This document shows positions 35,243-47,670 of a DNA stretch of 64,000 nt, piece after piece. This DNA comes from Methylomagnum ishizawai (GTDB taxonomy: Bacteria > Pseudomonadota > Gammaproteobacteria > Methylococcales > Methylococcaceae): assembly GCF_900155475.1 (NCBI RefSeq), contig NZ_FXAM01000001.1:1-64000 (forward strand), written 5' to 3'. Each line of letters begins with the position of its first letter. Position 1 is the stretch's first letter. The translations under genes were made by a program, and so were the position numbers. The notes beneath the pieces are model-generated. The model had not been told where the DNA came from, did not search any database, and saw only the letters and a program-made list of their open reading frames with translations.

Positions 35243-36538
35243 TCAAGGTCCGGCATCGACCAGGGCCGGACCCGGTGGCGTAGCCGCCCCACGCCAGCGC
35301 ATCCACAGGCTATTGATGCGGTAAACCCAGCGGAAGGCGAACAAGGGTAGCATGAGCGGCGTATTGCGGAAGATATCCCCGGCCAGCAGCGAAATCACAG
35401 CCTCCTGCATACGGAAGGCGTTTTGGGGGTGCATGAACAAATCGCGGATGGCGGGCGTGGTGACGCGGTAGATGAACCAAGAGAAGGTCTTGAGACCGCG
35501 CTTGATCGAACGCTCGAAGCGGGCCAGCCGCGCCTGGGCCGAAGCCGGGTCTTTCAGGAGGCCGTCCACCGCCTCGGCCCCCAGGAAGGCGCTGTTCAAG
35601 GCCAGATGCACCCCGCTGGAAAACACCGGATCGATGAAGGCATAGGCATCGCCCACCAGGATAAAATTGCGGCCCGTCATGCGCCGGGATTGGTAGGAAT
35701 AATTGCCGGTGGCGGTGACGCCGCCCACGAGGCTGGCGCTTTGCAAACGCGCCGCCACGCCGGGGCACAAGGCGATGGTATCGCGGAAGAATTGTTCCAC
35801 CGGCACGGCGCGGCTTTTCAGGTATTCGGGGCGACAGACCGCGCCCACGCTCATAGTGCCGTCGCGTAGCGGGATCATCCAAAACCAGCCGTGATCGAAC
35901 CAATAGATGCTGATATTGCCCTCGTCGCGGCCCGTCCAGCGCTCGGCCCCTTGGAAATGGCCATACAAGGCGGCGCTGCGGTGGCGGGGGTTGGCCTCTT
36001 TCACGCCCAGGTGGTCGGCCAGCAAGGTATCGCGGCCGGTCGCATCGACATAGAACCGCGCCGTCCAGTTCTGCCGCCCGCCCCGGTCGTCCACGGCGCT
36101 CACGGCGGCGATGGCGTCGTCGGCGTATTCGATGCCGTCCACCCGGCAGCCCTCGTGGACTTCGGCCCCCTGGGCCGCGCAATTCCTGAGCAACAGATGG
36201 TCGAACTCCGAACGCCGCACCTCGTAGGCATAGGGATAGGATTTATCGATGGCGTCGCCGAACTGGAAGGCCACATGCTTGCCGTGATACACGGAATGGA
36301 ATTCGGCGGCGTATTTCTTCAGCCCGATCCGGTCGAGTTCCTCGCGCACGCCGAGTTGCTCGAAATAAGGCAGGCTCAGCGGCAACAGGCTTTCGCCGAT
36401 GTGGAAGCGCGGATGGCGGTCCTTATCCAGCACGACCGTATGCCAGCCGCGCCGGGCCAACAAGGTGCCGATAGCGGCACCAGCGGGACCGCCGCCGATG
36501 ACGAGGACGTCGCAGCTGCGGGGGGTTGCGTTCTGCAT
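35243..36538 (-). CDS. FAD-dependent oxidoreductase, tryptophan-halogenase-like
   Basis: Protein of 431 residues with a Rossmann GGGPAG (15-20), FHIGESLLP (46-53), a VDATGRD motif (164-170) and the flavin-halogenase signature WFWMIP (218-223). Near the C-terminal third, GDAYAFIDPVFSSGVHLA is typical of this family. Members either hydroxylate or halogenate phenols, polyenes and indoles. The catalytic Lys of true halogenases could not be assigned with certainty. Similar genes occur in xanthomonadin and flexirubin loci. The likely job is to decorate the aryl head. ATG 36538 has AGG upstream. It lies 107 bases after the broken methyltransferase. Confidence 0.8.
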   Translation of the reverse strand: MQNATPRSCDVLVIGGGPAGAAIGTLLARRGWHTVVLDKDRHPRFHIGESLLPLSLPYFEQLGVREELDRIGLKKYAAEFHSVYHGKHVAFQFGDAIDKSYPYAYEVRRSEFDHLLLRNCAAQGAEVHEGCRVDGIEYADDAIAAVSAVDDRGGRQNWTARFYVDATGRDTLLADHLGVKEANPRHRSAALYGHFQGAERWTGRDEGNISIYWFDHGWFWMIPLRDGTMSVGAVCRPEYLKSRAVPVEQFFRDTIALCPGVAARLQSASLVGGVTATGNYSYQSRRMTGRNFILVGDAYAFIDPVFSSGVHLALNSAFLGAEAVDGLLKDPASAQARLARFERSIKRGLKTFSWFIYRVTTPAIRDLFMHPQNAFRMQEAVISLLAGDIFRNTPLMLPLFAFRWVYRINSLWMRWRGAATPPGPALVDAGP

Positions 36539-36645
36539 CAGGGCAAACCTCTTGGAGTTCCGTGGTATCCGAAGGATACCGTTTTTCGCCGGGACGGACC
36601 TGGATGTAGTTGACAAAATCCATACCAAAGCGCGAAAGCCCGCAC

Positions 36646-37353
36646 TCACCGGGCCGCTTTGAGCGCCGTGTATTCGCTGAAGATGCGGGCTTCCACATGG
36701 CGGTGCGGCCGCTCGAAACCCGCGAGCGCCAGGGCTTCCAGGACGCGGGCCGATTCCACCATCGAATCCAGGGTTTCCCAGTAATATTCCATGAGATAGC
36801 GGGCCTTGCGGCTGCCGGTGACGAACTGGGTGCAACGCGGCATGAAATCGCGGAAATACAGCCGGGCCCAGGCTTGGGCGATGGGACCGTCCGGCTTGGT
36901 GATATCCATGATGAGCAGCCGCCCCCCGGCGTCAGCACACGGTGGAATTCGCGGAACGCGGTCGCCAGATTCTCCACATGGCACAGGGCGAACCCCATGC
37001 TGAGGAAATCAAAGCCATCCCCAGCCAGAAGCACCGCATCCGCCGTGCCGAGGACATGCTGGGCGGCGGGCAAGCGCCAGGCCGCTTCCCGGAGCATCCC
37101 GAGGCTAGGCTCGACGCAGGCGATCCGGGCGGCATCGCCCAGGATATAGGCGGCGGCGCGGGCGGTGAGGCCCGTCCCTACGGCGATATCCACCACCGCC
37201 ATCCCCGGTGCCGAAAAACCCCCAACCCGCCACCCGTTCATAATAGGGAGCGGACTGGTCGAAAACCCGGCGCAGGAAGGCTTGCTTCTCCACGCTGGAG
37301 GCATAATGGGGCGCAAGTACGGGATGCGGCGCGAATCGGTGATCGGCGTTCAT
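36646..37353 (-). pseudogene. SAM-dependent methyltransferase with internal deletion and frameshift
   Basis: From ATG 37353 the frame reads FAPHPVLAPHYASSVEKQAF and ends at FFGTG. The next sensible piece, GMAVVDIAVGTGLTARAAAY (the SAM-binding motif I), is in another frame, and about 15-20 residues normally found between are missing. A second shift near 36925 inside a run of C separates FHRVLTPG from RLLIMDITKPDGPIAQAWAR, after which the C-terminal end is intact. Other ubiquinone/menaquinone-type methyltransferases keep these regions continuous. Aryl polyene clusters carry an aryl-methylating enzyme, so loss would leave the head unmethylated. Real deletion and assembly error cannot be separated. 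Confidence 0.6.
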
Positions 37354-37540
37354 GGTTCCGGGATGCGGCAAACTGGGATCGATGGGCCGGAAAGTAGTTT
37401 CAGCGATTCCGCCGGATCGCGGCATCCCACCGGATTGAATAGCGAGTTTCGGTTTATTATCCCTGCGGAATGGCGTCCCGGACCATATCCCCCATGCGCG
37501 GACCGTCAAAGAACCCACCGCCCAGCCAGCCAACCCGTCC

Positions 37541-38356
37541 ATGACCGACACCGATACCCCTAGCCCCTGGCATCCCCCTCCCTTCATCGTCCTGTCCGTC
37601 CTGGCGCATCTCGGCGCGGCCGCGGTGTGGCTGTGGCGACCCGACCTGTGGGCTTGGAGCCTGGGGATCGTCGCCGCCGACCAAGCCGTGCTAAGCCTGG
37701 CCGGCCTATGGCCCCGCAGCCGCCTACTCGGCCCGAACTGGACCGCCCTACCCCGCGCCGCCGCCCTCCGGGGCGAAATCGCCATCACCCTGGACGATGG
37801 GCCCGATCCCGCAATCACCCCCGCCGTGCTGGACCTGCTCGACCGCCACGGCGCGAAGGCGACCTTCTTTTGCATCGGCGAGCGGGTTTTGCGCCACCCG
37901 GAACTGTGCCGGGACATCGCCCGCCGCGGCCATGCGCTCGGCAACCACAGCCACCGCCACACCCCCGGTTTCGCCGCCTCGGGCTGGGCCGGCTTCACCC
38001 AGGAATTAGCCTTGGCACAGGCCGCCTTGACCCAGGCCACCGGCTGCCGCCCGTGTTTTTTCCGGGCACCCTTCGGCCTGCGCAATCCCCTGCTCGATCC
38101 GGCCCTGGCCCGGTTCGGCCTGACCTTGGCGAGTTGGACCCGCCGGGGTTTCGATACCCGCGAGCGCGACCCGGCGCGGGTGGTCCGCAGGCTGCTGCGC
38201 GGGCTCAAGGCCGGGGACATCTTGCTGCTGCACGATGGCAACGCGGGCCGGACGGCGGCGGGCGAACCCGTGGTCCTGGCGGCGCTGCCGCCCTTGCTGG
38301 ACGCCATCGCCGCCGCCGGACTGCGACCCGTGACCTTGGAGGAAGCCCGCCGATGA
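37541..38356 (+). CDS. Polysaccharide deacetylase-family protein
   Basis: Protein of 271 residues with two N-terminal hydrophobic stretches (PFIVLSVLAHLGAAAVWL) and a NodB-like domain. Its metal and catalytic residues are visible: Asp85-Asp86 in AITLDDGPDPA, and His136/His140 in GNHSHRH, plus RAPFGLRNP. Such enzymes deacetylate N-acetylsugars or similar amides on zinc. It shares an ATGA overlap with the methyltransferase at 38353, so the pair is one transcript, divergent from the broken methyltransferase across about 190 bases. Similar genes occur in xanthomonadin loci; the substrate is unknown. Confidence 0.85.
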   Translation: MTDTDTPSPWHPPPFIVLSVLAHLGAAAVWLWRPDLWAWSLGIVAADQAVLSLAGLWPRSRLLGPNWTALPRAAALRGEIAITLDDGPDPAITPAVLDLLDRHGAKATFFCIGERVLRHPELCRDIARRGHALGNHSHRHTPGFAASGWAGFTQELALAQAALTQATGCRPCFFRAPFGLRNPLLDPALARFGLTLASWTRRGFDTRERDPARVVRRLLRGLKAGDILLLHDGNAGRTAAGEPVVLAALPPLLDAIAAAGLRPVTLEEARR

Positions 38357-39096
38357 CCGCCCGCCACCTCTCCGAATTGGTGGCAACCGCCGCCGCCCGT
38401 TACCGTCCGGCGGGGCGTTTCGCTTGGCATTTCGCACAGGGCAAATTGGCGGGCGATCCCGTGTTCGCGGGCCTTTTGGCGCGGGGCTTGATCGCCGACC
38501 ACGCGGATATCCTCGACCTGGGCTGCGGCCAAGGCTTGCTCGCGGCTTGGCTCCAGGCCGCCAGGGAGCGCCATGGCTGCGGCGCTTGGCCCGACGCTTG
38601 GCCCCCTCCGCCGCGTATCCGCGCCTACCGGGGCATCGAACTCATGCCCGCCGACGCCCACCGCGCCCGCACCACCCTGGGCGCGGACGCGGACATTGTT
38701 ACCGGCGATATCCGCGCTGCCGACCTCGGCACGCCCGATACCGTGGTCATCCTCGATGTGCTGCATTTCATCGGCCACGCGGATCAAGCCGCCTTGCTGG
38801 CCCGCATCCACGCGGCCCTAACCCCTGGCGGAACCCTGCTGCTCAGGATCGGAGACGCTGCGGGCGGCGCGAAGTTTGGGTTCGGTCTTTGGGTGGACCG
38901 CTGGGTTGCCTTCGTCCGGGGCCATGGACTGGCCCGGCTGCATTGCCGGACCTTGCGCGATTGGGTGGCGTTGCTGGAAAGACTGGGTTTCGCGGTGGAA
39001 GTCCTACCGATGGCCCAAGGCACGCCCTTCGCCAATCAATTGCTCATCGCCCGCAAACCAACCGCCGCCACAACAGGACCGGCAGCCGGAGCATGA
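38353..39096 (+). CDS. SAM-dependent methyltransferase (aryl polyene ApeB-like)
   Basis: Protein of 247 residues with the class I motif ILDLGCGQGLLAAWL, the second acidic loop (ELMPADAHRARTTLG) and the VVILDVLHFI post motif. LTPGGTLLLRIGDAAGGA is the typical later strand. It is preceded by an ATGA overlap with the deacetylase. Its last 53 bases overlap the 3' end of the opposite-strand glycosyltransferase, an unusual amount for convergent genes. Context suggests methylation of the aryl head or polyene tail. It may compensate for the broken methyltransferase at 36646. Confidence 0.8.
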   Translation: MTARHLSELVATAAARYRPAGRFAWHFAQGKLAGDPVFAGLLARGLIADHADILDLGCGQGLLAAWLQAARERHGCGAWPDAWPPPPRIRAYRGIELMPADAHRARTTLGADADIVTGDIRAADLGTPDTVVILDVLHFIGHADQAALLARIHAALTPGGTLLLRIGDAAGGAKFGFGLWVDRWVAFVRGHGLARLHCRTLRDWVALLERLGFAVEVLPMAQGTPFANQLLIARKPTAATTGPAAGA

Positions 39097-39808
39097 AACC
39101 GAACACCAAGCGGATATGCATCCAGGTCAGCAGGCGGTTATCCCGCCAATAATCGAAATGGGAAACGCCGCCTTCTTCCCGGCTCCAATATTTCACCGGC
39201 GCGGGCAGGTTGACCGCCTCGACCCCCAGCCAGCGCAGACGCACCGCCGCTTCCGGGTCGAAATCGAACCCCCGCATCCAGCGCCGCCCCGCCATCACCC
39301 GGCGTAGCGGCGCGATGGGATAGACCCGGAAGCCGAACAGCGAATCGCCGATGCCGCTCCACAGGGTTTCGAGGTTGGCCCACCAGTTCGAGATTCTCCT
39401 GCCCTTGACCCGCAAGGCCGGGGCGCTGGCATCGAACACGGGGACACCAAGGATCATGGCGTCCGGCTCCCTCATTGACGCCGCCATGAACTCCGGGATC
39501 GAGGCGGCGGGATGCTGGCCGTCCGAATCCATGGTCAGGGCGTGGCTAAACCCCGCCTGTGCCGCCAATTCGATCCCATGCAATACCGCCGCGCCCTTGC
39601 CGCGGTTTTCCGGCAGGACGATCACCACCAAGCCCGGATCATGGGCCGCCAACGCCGCGAGGCTTGCCGCCGTGCCATCGGTGCTGCCATCGACCACCAC
39701 CCAGACCGGACTCCAATAGCGCCGCGCCTCGGCCACGGTCGCGTGGACCTTGGGACCGGGGTTGTAGCTGGGGATCAAAACCAGATGGGTATCAAAGGGA
39801 GGATTCAT
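39044..39808 (-). CDS. Glycosyltransferase family 2 (dolichyl-phosphate-sugar-like)
   Basis: Protein of 254 residues with a GT-A fold: LVLIPSYNPGPKVHATVAEA, VVVDGSTDGTAASLAALA, the DxD-like MDSDGQHPAA (Asp94, Asp96) and GVPVFDASAPALR. The C-terminal part holds a basic amphipathic helix rather than full membrane spans. It likely adds a sugar or a sugar-like head to the polyene lipid. It overlaps the acyltransferase upstream by 17 bases and the opposite-strand methyltransferase at its 3' end by 53. Confidence 0.85.
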   Translation of the reverse strand: MNPPFDTHLVLIPSYNPGPKVHATVAEARRYWSPVWVVVDGSTDGTAASLAALAAHDPGLVVIVLPENRGKGAAVLHGIELAAQAGFSHALTMDSDGQHPAASIPEFMAASMREPDAMILGVPVFDASAPALRVKGRRISNWWANLETLWSGIGDSLFGFRVYPIAPLRRVMAGRRWMRGFDFDPEAAVRLRWLGVEAVNLPAPVKYWSREEGGVSHFDYWRDNRLLTWMHIRLVFGFMLRLPVLLWRRLVCGR

Positions 39809-40601
39809 CGGCGGTTTCCTGGCGGGTCCGTGGGTATCCCGGCACGGCGGGCCGGCGGGCGGATAGGGGGTTCACGCCGAGTTCGGCGGCGAAATAGGTT
39901 TCGAGTACGCGGGTGAAGCCGCGGATATCCTCGGGCGGATCGAACCGCCGCCCCAAGCGCACGCGGTAGCTGAGCGGCAAATCCGGGCGGCGGTGCAAAG
40001 GCCAACGCTTGCCCAGGAAGGGCGAATCGGTCTCGATGAACACCGTTTGTACCGGCACCCGCGCGTGATGTGCGATCAGCCCCGTGCTGCCCTTGAAGGC
40101 GTTGACCGGCGGACGGGTGGTGCGGGTGCCTTCGGGAAACAGCAGGAGGTGGCTGCCATCGTCCAAGGCCCGCACCGCCCGCTTGATCATCGCATGGCCC
40201 GTATCGTTGCGGATATAGCAGGCCAGCCGCGCCCCGGCCCCGAACAGCAGATTATCCATCAGGCTGGCCTTGAGGATGCAGGCCACATCCGGCAGGCGGG
40301 ACAAAATCATCACGGCGTCGAGCAGGCCGGGATGGTTGGGCGCGAGAATCAGGGCCGGTCCGCCACGCAGGGCATCCAAGGCCGAAAGATCGAAACGGCA
40401 CGCGCCGATCCAGCCCAGCACGGCAAGATAGAGCCGGAACCCCGCCATGATGACCCAGCGCCCGAGTTGTCGGCCCCGGCGTTCCGGCAAGCAGCGGCAC
40501 AGCGTCGCCGCCAGCAGCGACCAGGCGATGCACAAGCCAGCCAGGAACGCCAATCCGAAGCACAGCGCGGCGTATTCGTAGAGGATTTTGAGCTTCCGCA
40601 T
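39792..40601 (-). CDS. PlsC-like 1-acyltransferase (aryl polyene cluster)
   Basis: Protein of 269 residues. An N-terminal membrane segment (AALCFGLAFLAGLCIAWSLL) is followed by the PlsC motifs: His90-x4-Asp95 (NHPGLLD) and FPEGTR (155-160). A further block is RVPVQTVFIETDSPFLGKRW. It should transfer an acyl chain to a glycerol-like or sugar acceptor. The start ATG 40601 is preferred to 40637 because it opens right before the membrane segment. It is the first minus-strand gene downstream of the ATP synthase terminator, so it has its own promoter. Confidence 0.82.
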   Translation of the reverse strand: MRKLKILYEYAALCFGLAFLAGLCIAWSLLAATLCRCLPERRGRQLGRWVIMAGFRLYLAVLGWIGACRFDLSALDALRGGPALILAPNHPGLLDAVMILSRLPDVACILKASLMDNLLFGAGARLACYIRNDTGHAMIKRAVRALDDGSHLLLFPEGTRTTRPPVNAFKGSTGLIAHHARVPVQTVFIETDSPFLGKRWPLHRRPDLPLSYRVRLGRRFDPPEDIRGFTRVLETYFAAELGVNPLSARRPAVPGYPRTRQETADESSL

Positions 40602-40686
40602 GGGGTAGGCCGTGGAGGGTTCTTCCTGAAAATCCACACGATGGCGCGTGGGGGCCGACCCCGATTGTACGTGGGAATCGTGGCAA

Positions 40687-40727
40687 TAAAAAAACCCGGC
40701 GGAACATCGCTGCTCCGCCGGGTTTTT
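40687..40727 (-). terminator. Strong rho-independent terminator of the ATP synthase operon
   Basis: An uninterrupted stem with arms AAAAACCCGGCGGA (40690-40703) and TCCGCCGGGTTTTT (40714-40727) and a 10-base loop, followed on the minus strand by a long T-run. T-rich on both strands, so probably bidirectional. It separates the atp operon from the acyltransferase. Confidence 0.95.
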
Positions 40728-40747
40728 CCGTACTGGGTGGGATCGCG

Positions 40748-41170
40748 TCAGCCGCGGCCTTTCCGGTATTTCTCCAAGGTCCGCAACTGCGCCATGGCAT
40801 CGACCAACTGGGCTTGGGCCTGGGCGTAATCGAGCTTGCCGGATTTATCGGCCAGCATATCCTCGGCTTGGCGCTTGGCCTCCAGCGCCGCCATCTCGTC
40901 GATGTCGCGGGCGCGGATGGCGGAATCGGCCAGGATCGTCACGAGATGCGGCTGTACCTCGATCATTCCGCCGGAGATATAGAACGGATGGACCTCGTCG
41001 GCGCTGACTTTCACGCGAACCTCGCCCGGCTTCAACCGGCTGAGGAAGGGCGCGTGGCGGGCGGCGATACCGACTTCGCCCATTTCGGCCGGAGCCACCA
41101 CCAGTTCCGCTTGGCCCGAATAAATCGCGGCTTCCGCGCTCACGATGTCCACATGGATCGTCATCGCCAT
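40748..41170 (-). CDS. atpC: F1Fo ATP synthase subunit epsilon
   Basis: Protein of 140 residues: a beta-sandwich that starts [20 protein letters not shown] and contains [20 protein letters not shown], then a C-terminal helical hairpin ([20 protein letters not shown]). It belongs to the F1 stalk and regulates rotation. Last gene of the atp operon, followed by the terminator at 40687. It lies 15 bases after atpD. Confidence 0.96.
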   Translation of the reverse strand: MAMTIHVDIVSAEAAIYSGQAELVVAPAEMGEVGIAARHAPFLSRLKPGEVRVKVSADEVHPFYISGGMIEVQPHLVTILADSAIRARDIDEMAALEAKRQAEDMLADKSGKLDYAQAQAQLVDAMAQLRTLEKYRKGRG

Positions 41171-41185
41171 GATGTCTTACCCCTA

Positions 41186-42613
<1,428 letters not shown>

Positions 42614-43480
42614 TTAGACGGCGGCCGCGCCGCCGACGATTTCCGCGATTTCCTGGGTGATGGCCGCTTGCCGCGCCTTGTTGTAGATCAACTGCAACTC
42701 TTTGATGAGCTTGCCGGCGTTGTCGGAAGCGCTCTTCATCGCCACCATCCGGGCGGCTTGTTCGCAAGCGTTGTTCTCGACCAGCCCCTGGAACACGATG
42801 GATTCGACGTACCGGACCAGAAGCTGGTCCAGCACTTCCTTGGCGTCCGGCTCGTACAGGTAGTCCCATTGGCCCTTGTTCGGCTCTTCGCTGAGTTCGC
42901 CGGCGTTGATCGGGAGCAATTGGACCAGGTTGGGCTTCTGGGTCATGGTGTTCACGAACTCGTTGTGGAGTACGTACAACTGGTCGATCTTGCCTTCGTT
43001 GTACTCGTCCAGCATGACCTTGATGACGCCGATGATATTCTCCAAGTGGGGCCGGTCACCCAGCTTGGTGGCCTGGGCGACGATGTCGGCACCGACCGAA
43101 TTGAAGAACACCGAACCCTTCTGGCCGATGGTGCAGAGCTTGACGCCGGTGCCGTCCTCGGTCCAGCCGCGCAGCTTACGCAGGGCCAGACGGAATAGGT
43201 TGGCGTTCAAGCCACCGCACAAACCACGGTCGGAGGAAATCAGGATCACGCCCACCTTCTTCACATCGCGCTCGACCATGAACGGATGTTTATATTCCGG
43301 GTTAGCGGTCGCCAGATGCTGGATGATCTGGGCGATCTTCCGGGAATACGGGCGGGTGGCCTGCATCCTATCCTGGGTCTTGCGCATCTTGCTGGCGGCG
43401 ACCATTTCCATGGCGCGGGTGATCTTCTGAGTATTCTTGATACTCGCGATCTTCAGGCGGATTTCTTTGCCGACGGCCAT
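42614..43480 (-). CDS. atpG: F1Fo ATP synthase subunit gamma
   Basis: Protein of 288 residues: the coiled-coil shaft begins [20 protein letters not shown] and the C-terminal end reads [20 protein letters not shown]. The globular middle contains [16 protein letters not shown]. It is the rotor axle connecting the F1 catalytic head to the c-ring. It starts at ATG 43480, 10 bases after atpA. Confidence 0.97.
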   Translation of the reverse strand: MAVGKEIRLKIASIKNTQKITRAMEMVAASKMRKTQDRMQATRPYSRKIAQIIQHLATANPEYKHPFMVERDVKKVGVILISSDRGLCGGLNANLFRLALRKLRGWTEDGTGVKLCTIGQKGSVFFNSVGADIVAQATKLGDRPHLENIIGVIKVMLDEYNEGKIDQLYVLHNEFVNTMTQKPNLVQLLPINAGELSEEPNKGQWDYLYEPDAKEVLDQLLVRYVESIVFQGLVENNACEQAARMVAMKSASDNAGKLIKELQLIYNKARQAAITQEIAEIVGGAAAV

Positions 43481-43490
43481 CGCTTTAACC

Positions 43491-45032
43491 TTACCAGGTG
43501 TGGGTTGCTTTGAACTGGGTCAGCGCGTTGCGCAAGCCCGCCTGGATCTCGTCGTTGTAGTCGCCGGTCGCGTTGATCTGGTCCATGAGGGCCGCCTGGG
43601 CGGACTTCATGTAGCCTTGCAGGGCGTCTTCGAAATCACGGACTTTATTGACCGGCACGTCATCCACGAAGCCTTCGTTGGCCGCGAACAACGACACCGC
43701 GATCTGGGCGACGCTGTAGGGGGCATATTGGCTTTGCTTCATCAGTTCGGTCACGCGCTGGCCGCGTTCGATCTGCTTGCGGGTGGCTTCGTCGAGATCG
43801 GAAGCGAACTGGGCGAAAGCCGCCAATTCACGGAACTGCGCCAAGTCGAGACGGATACCGCCGCCAAGCTTCTTGATGATCTTGGTCTGGGCCGCACCAC
43901 CGACGCGGGACACCGAGAGACCGGCGTTCACGGCGGGGCGGACGCCCGCGTTGAACAGGTTGGTTTCCAGGTAAATCTGGCCGTCGGTGATGGAGATCAC
44001 GTTGGTCGGCACGAAGGCGGACACGTCGCCAGCCTGGGTTTCGATGATCGGCAGGGCGGTGAGTGAGCCGGTCTGGCCGGTCACGGCACCATTGGTGAGC
44101 TTCGTAACTTCTTCGGCGTTGATGCGGGAAGCGCGCTCCAGCAAACGGGAATGCAGATAGAACACGTCACCCGGATAGGCTTCGCGCCCCGGCGGGCGGC
44201 GCAGCAGCAAGGAAATCTGCCGGTAGGCCCAAGCTTGCTTGGTCAAATCGTCATAGATGATGAGCGCGTCTTCGCCGCGGTCGCGGAAAAATTCGCCCAT
44301 GGAGCAACCGGAGTACGGCGCGATGAATTGCAGCGCGGCGGATTCGGAAGCGGAGGCGGCGACGATGATGGTGTGTTCCATCGCGCCATGTTCTTCCAGC
44401 TTGCGCACCACGTTGGCGATGGACGACTGCTTCTGGCCGATGGCGACGTAGATGCACTTAACGCCGGTGCCCTTCTGATTGATGATGGCATCGATGGCGA
44501 TGGCGGTCTTGCCGGTCTGGCGGTCGCCGATGATCAACTCACGCTGGCCGCGACCCACCGGGATCATGGAGTCGATGGACTTCAAGCCGGTTTGCAGCGG
44601 CTGACTGACCGATTGACGGGCGATTACGCCGGGGGCGATTTTTTCGATGGGGGAACGTTCTTCGAAGTAGATCGGGCCTTTGCCATCGATGGGATTGCCC
44701 AAGGCATCGACCACACGACCCAACAAGCCACGGCCCACCGGCACATCCAAGATGCGGCCGGTACAACGTACGGTGTCGCCTTCGGCCAAATGCTCGTACG
44801 GTCCCAAGACCACGGCACCGACCGAATCGCGTTCCAAGTTCAAAGCCATACCGTAGCTATTGCCGGGGAATTCAACCATTTCCCCCTGCATCACATCGGT
44901 CAGGCCATGGACGCGCACGATGCCGTCGGTGACGCTGACGATGGTGCCTTCGGTGCGCGACTCTACGCCCAGATCGAAATTCTGGATGCGCGCCTTGATG
45001 AGTTCACTGATTTCTGATGGATTCAGCTGCAT
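43491..45032 (-). CDS. atpA: F1Fo ATP synthase subunit alpha
   Basis: Protein of 513 residues, standard length. N-terminus [21 protein letters not shown]-loop [19 protein letters not shown], and the conserved [17 protein letters not shown] motif that includes the arginine finger region. It is the non-catalytic nucleotide-binding subunit of the F1 head. It lies 16 bases after atpH. Confidence 0.98.
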   Translation of the reverse strand: MQLNPSEISELIKARIQNFDLGVESRTEGTIVSVTDGIVRVHGLTDVMQGEMVEFPGNSYGMALNLERDSVGAVVLGPYEHLAEGDTVRCTGRILDVPVGRGLLGRVVDALGNPIDGKGPIYFEERSPIEKIAPGVIARQSVSQPLQTGLKSIDSMIPVGRGQRELIIGDRQTGKTAIAIDAIINQKGTGVKCIYVAIGQKQSSIANVVRKLEEHGAMEHTIIVAASASESAALQFIAPYSGCSMGEFFRDRGEDALIIYDDLTKQAWAYRQISLLLRRPPGREAYPGDVFYLHSRLLERASRINAEEVTKLTNGAVTGQTGSLTALPIIETQAGDVSAFVPTNVISITDGQIYLETNLFNAGVRPAVNAGLSVSRVGGAAQTKIIKKLGGGIRLDLAQFRELAAFAQFASDLDEATRKQIERGQRVTELMKQSQYAPYSVAQIAVSLFAANEGFVDDVPVNKVRDFEDALQGYMKSAQAALMDQINATGDYNDEIQAGLRNALTQFKATHTW

Positions 45033-45048
45033 GATTCTTTATCTCGCT

Positions 45049-45585
45049 CTAGTTCCAGAGGCTCTTAGTCAAGCGCTCGATCTGGCCGCGCACGGAAGCG
45101 TCGATCACGCGGTCCCCGGCGCGGATGTAGACGCCACCGATCAAGGCGGCATCGACCGTGACCCGCAAATGGGCTTTCTTCTTCAAGAAGCCTTCGACCG
45201 CGGCGACCACTTTGGATTGTTCGGACTCCTCCAAGGGATACGCCGACGCGACATCGACCTCGACATAACCCTCGTCTTCCGCCTTGTATTCCCGGAATTG
45301 CTCGGCGATGTATTTGACCAGCCCGAGACGCCGGTTCTGGATGAGCAACCGGACGAAGTTCCCGGTTTCTCCCTCCAACTGGCCTTGGCACAGGTCGAGG
45401 AACGCGCGGGTGAAAGCCTCGCGCTGGGTTTTCGGATTCGTGGCGGCCGCCAGGATGCGCTGGTCATCCATCACGGCGGCGACGAAGGCCAAGGCATCCG
45501 CCCATTGCGCGGCGGTTCCAGTTTCCTTGGCCCGCTGGTAAGCGGCGACGGCGTAAGGCCGGGCCAATGTCGTTAGTTCGGCCAT
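45049..45585 (-). CDS. atpH: F1Fo ATP synthase subunit delta
   Basis: Protein of 178 residues that forms the top of the peripheral stalk: N-terminal six-helix domain (TLARPYAVAAYQRAKETGTA) and C-terminal region with RVTVDAALIGGVYIRAGDRV. Its start ATG shares a base with the atpF stop, suggesting coupling. Confidence 0.95.
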   Translation of the reverse strand: MAELTTLARPYAVAAYQRAKETGTAAQWADALAFVAAVMDDQRILAAATNPKTQREAFTRAFLDLCQGQLEGETGNFVRLLIQNRRLGLVKYIAEQFREYKAEDEGYVEVDVASAYPLEESEQSKVVAAVEGFLKKKAHLRVTVDAALIGGVYIRAGDRVIDASVRGQIERLTKSLWN

Positions 45586-46064
45586 TATGCTTGACCCAAT
45601 TCCTTAGCCAAGTTGTCGATGATGTCCCTGTGCTTGTCCTGGTCGACTTCCTTTTGCAGGATTTGTCCGGCGGCGGCGATGGCCAGTTCGGCGACCTGCA
45701 AGCGCAAGCCTTCTTTCGCCTTCTGGATTTCGCGTTCGACCTCGGCCTGGGCGGCGGTTTTGATCCGGTCGCCTTCGACCTTGGCCTGTTGCTTGGATTC
45801 ATCGACCAGTTCGTTGGCCCGCTTCTGGGCCAGACTCACGAGGTCGGCGGCTTGATCCTTGGCTTCACGCAGCAAAGTGGTCGCACGCTTTTCGGCCAGT
45901 TCCATCTCGTGCTTGCCTTTGTCCGCGGCGGCGAGGCCGTCGGCGATCTTCTTCTTGCGCTCTTCCAGGGCTTGCATCAAGGGTGGCCACACGTACTTCA
46001 TGGTGAACCACACCAGAAGCGCGAACGTGATCATCTGGCCGATCAGAGTGGCGTTAATACTCAC
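45585..46064 (-). CDS. atpF: F1Fo ATP synthase subunit b
   Basis: Protein of 159 residues: one membrane helix ([20 protein letters not shown]) followed by a long charged helix with heptads ([20 protein letters not shown]) that dimerises as the peripheral stalk. A single b gene is present, not the b/b' pair of photosynthetic lineages. Its stop overlaps the atpH start by one base. Confidence 0.96.
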   Translation of the reverse strand: MSINATLIGQMITFALLVWFTMKYVWPPLMQALEERKKKIADGLAAADKGKHEMELAEKRATTLLREAKDQAADLVSLAQKRANELVDESKQQAKVEGDRIKTAAQAEVEREIQKAKEGLRLQVAELAIAAAGQILQKEVDQDKHRDIIDNLAKELGQA

Positions 46065-46118
46065 AGCGCTTGTCCTCTTGAATTAATCCGTAGTGGCGGC
46101 TTCCGGTTTGGAAGCGCA

Positions 46119-47601
<1,483 letters not shown>

Positions 47602-47670
47602 TCAGCTTACCCGATGCAAATTCCGACGTATGCTATCAACCGCACTTGTAAAGATCAATGCGCGTGGTAT

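Larger units (their letters stand above)
21615..40601. other. Aryl polyene (xanthomonadin/flexirubin-like) biosynthetic gene cluster
   Basis: Twenty genes here form a recognisable aryl polyene locus: AMP ligases (21615, 23351), ketoreductase (25925), dehydratases (26644, 32900), KS-like partner and KS (27069, 27860), MMPL exporter (29109), LolA-like protein (31427), acyltransferases (32004, 39792), ACP (33876), chorismatase (34206), halogenase-like flavoprotein (35243), methyltransferases (36646, 38353), deacetylase (37541) and glycosyltransferase (39044). From 35.2 to 24.6 kb most junctions overlap by 4 bases or lie within about 60. The chorismatase and halogenase-like gene point to the xanthomonadin branch. 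The product is inferred, not shown. Confidence 0.8.

Noticed and set aside
37105-38811. A 568-codon minus-strand open frame opposite the deacetylase and methyltransferase genes
   Set aside because: Only its last ~50 codons (about 37353-37200) are real, as the N-terminus of the broken methyltransferase; the rest is antisense to two supported genes.
44151-45017. Plus-strand open frame opposite atpA
   Set aside because: Antisense shadow; no motif, and the opposite strand encodes canonical AtpA.
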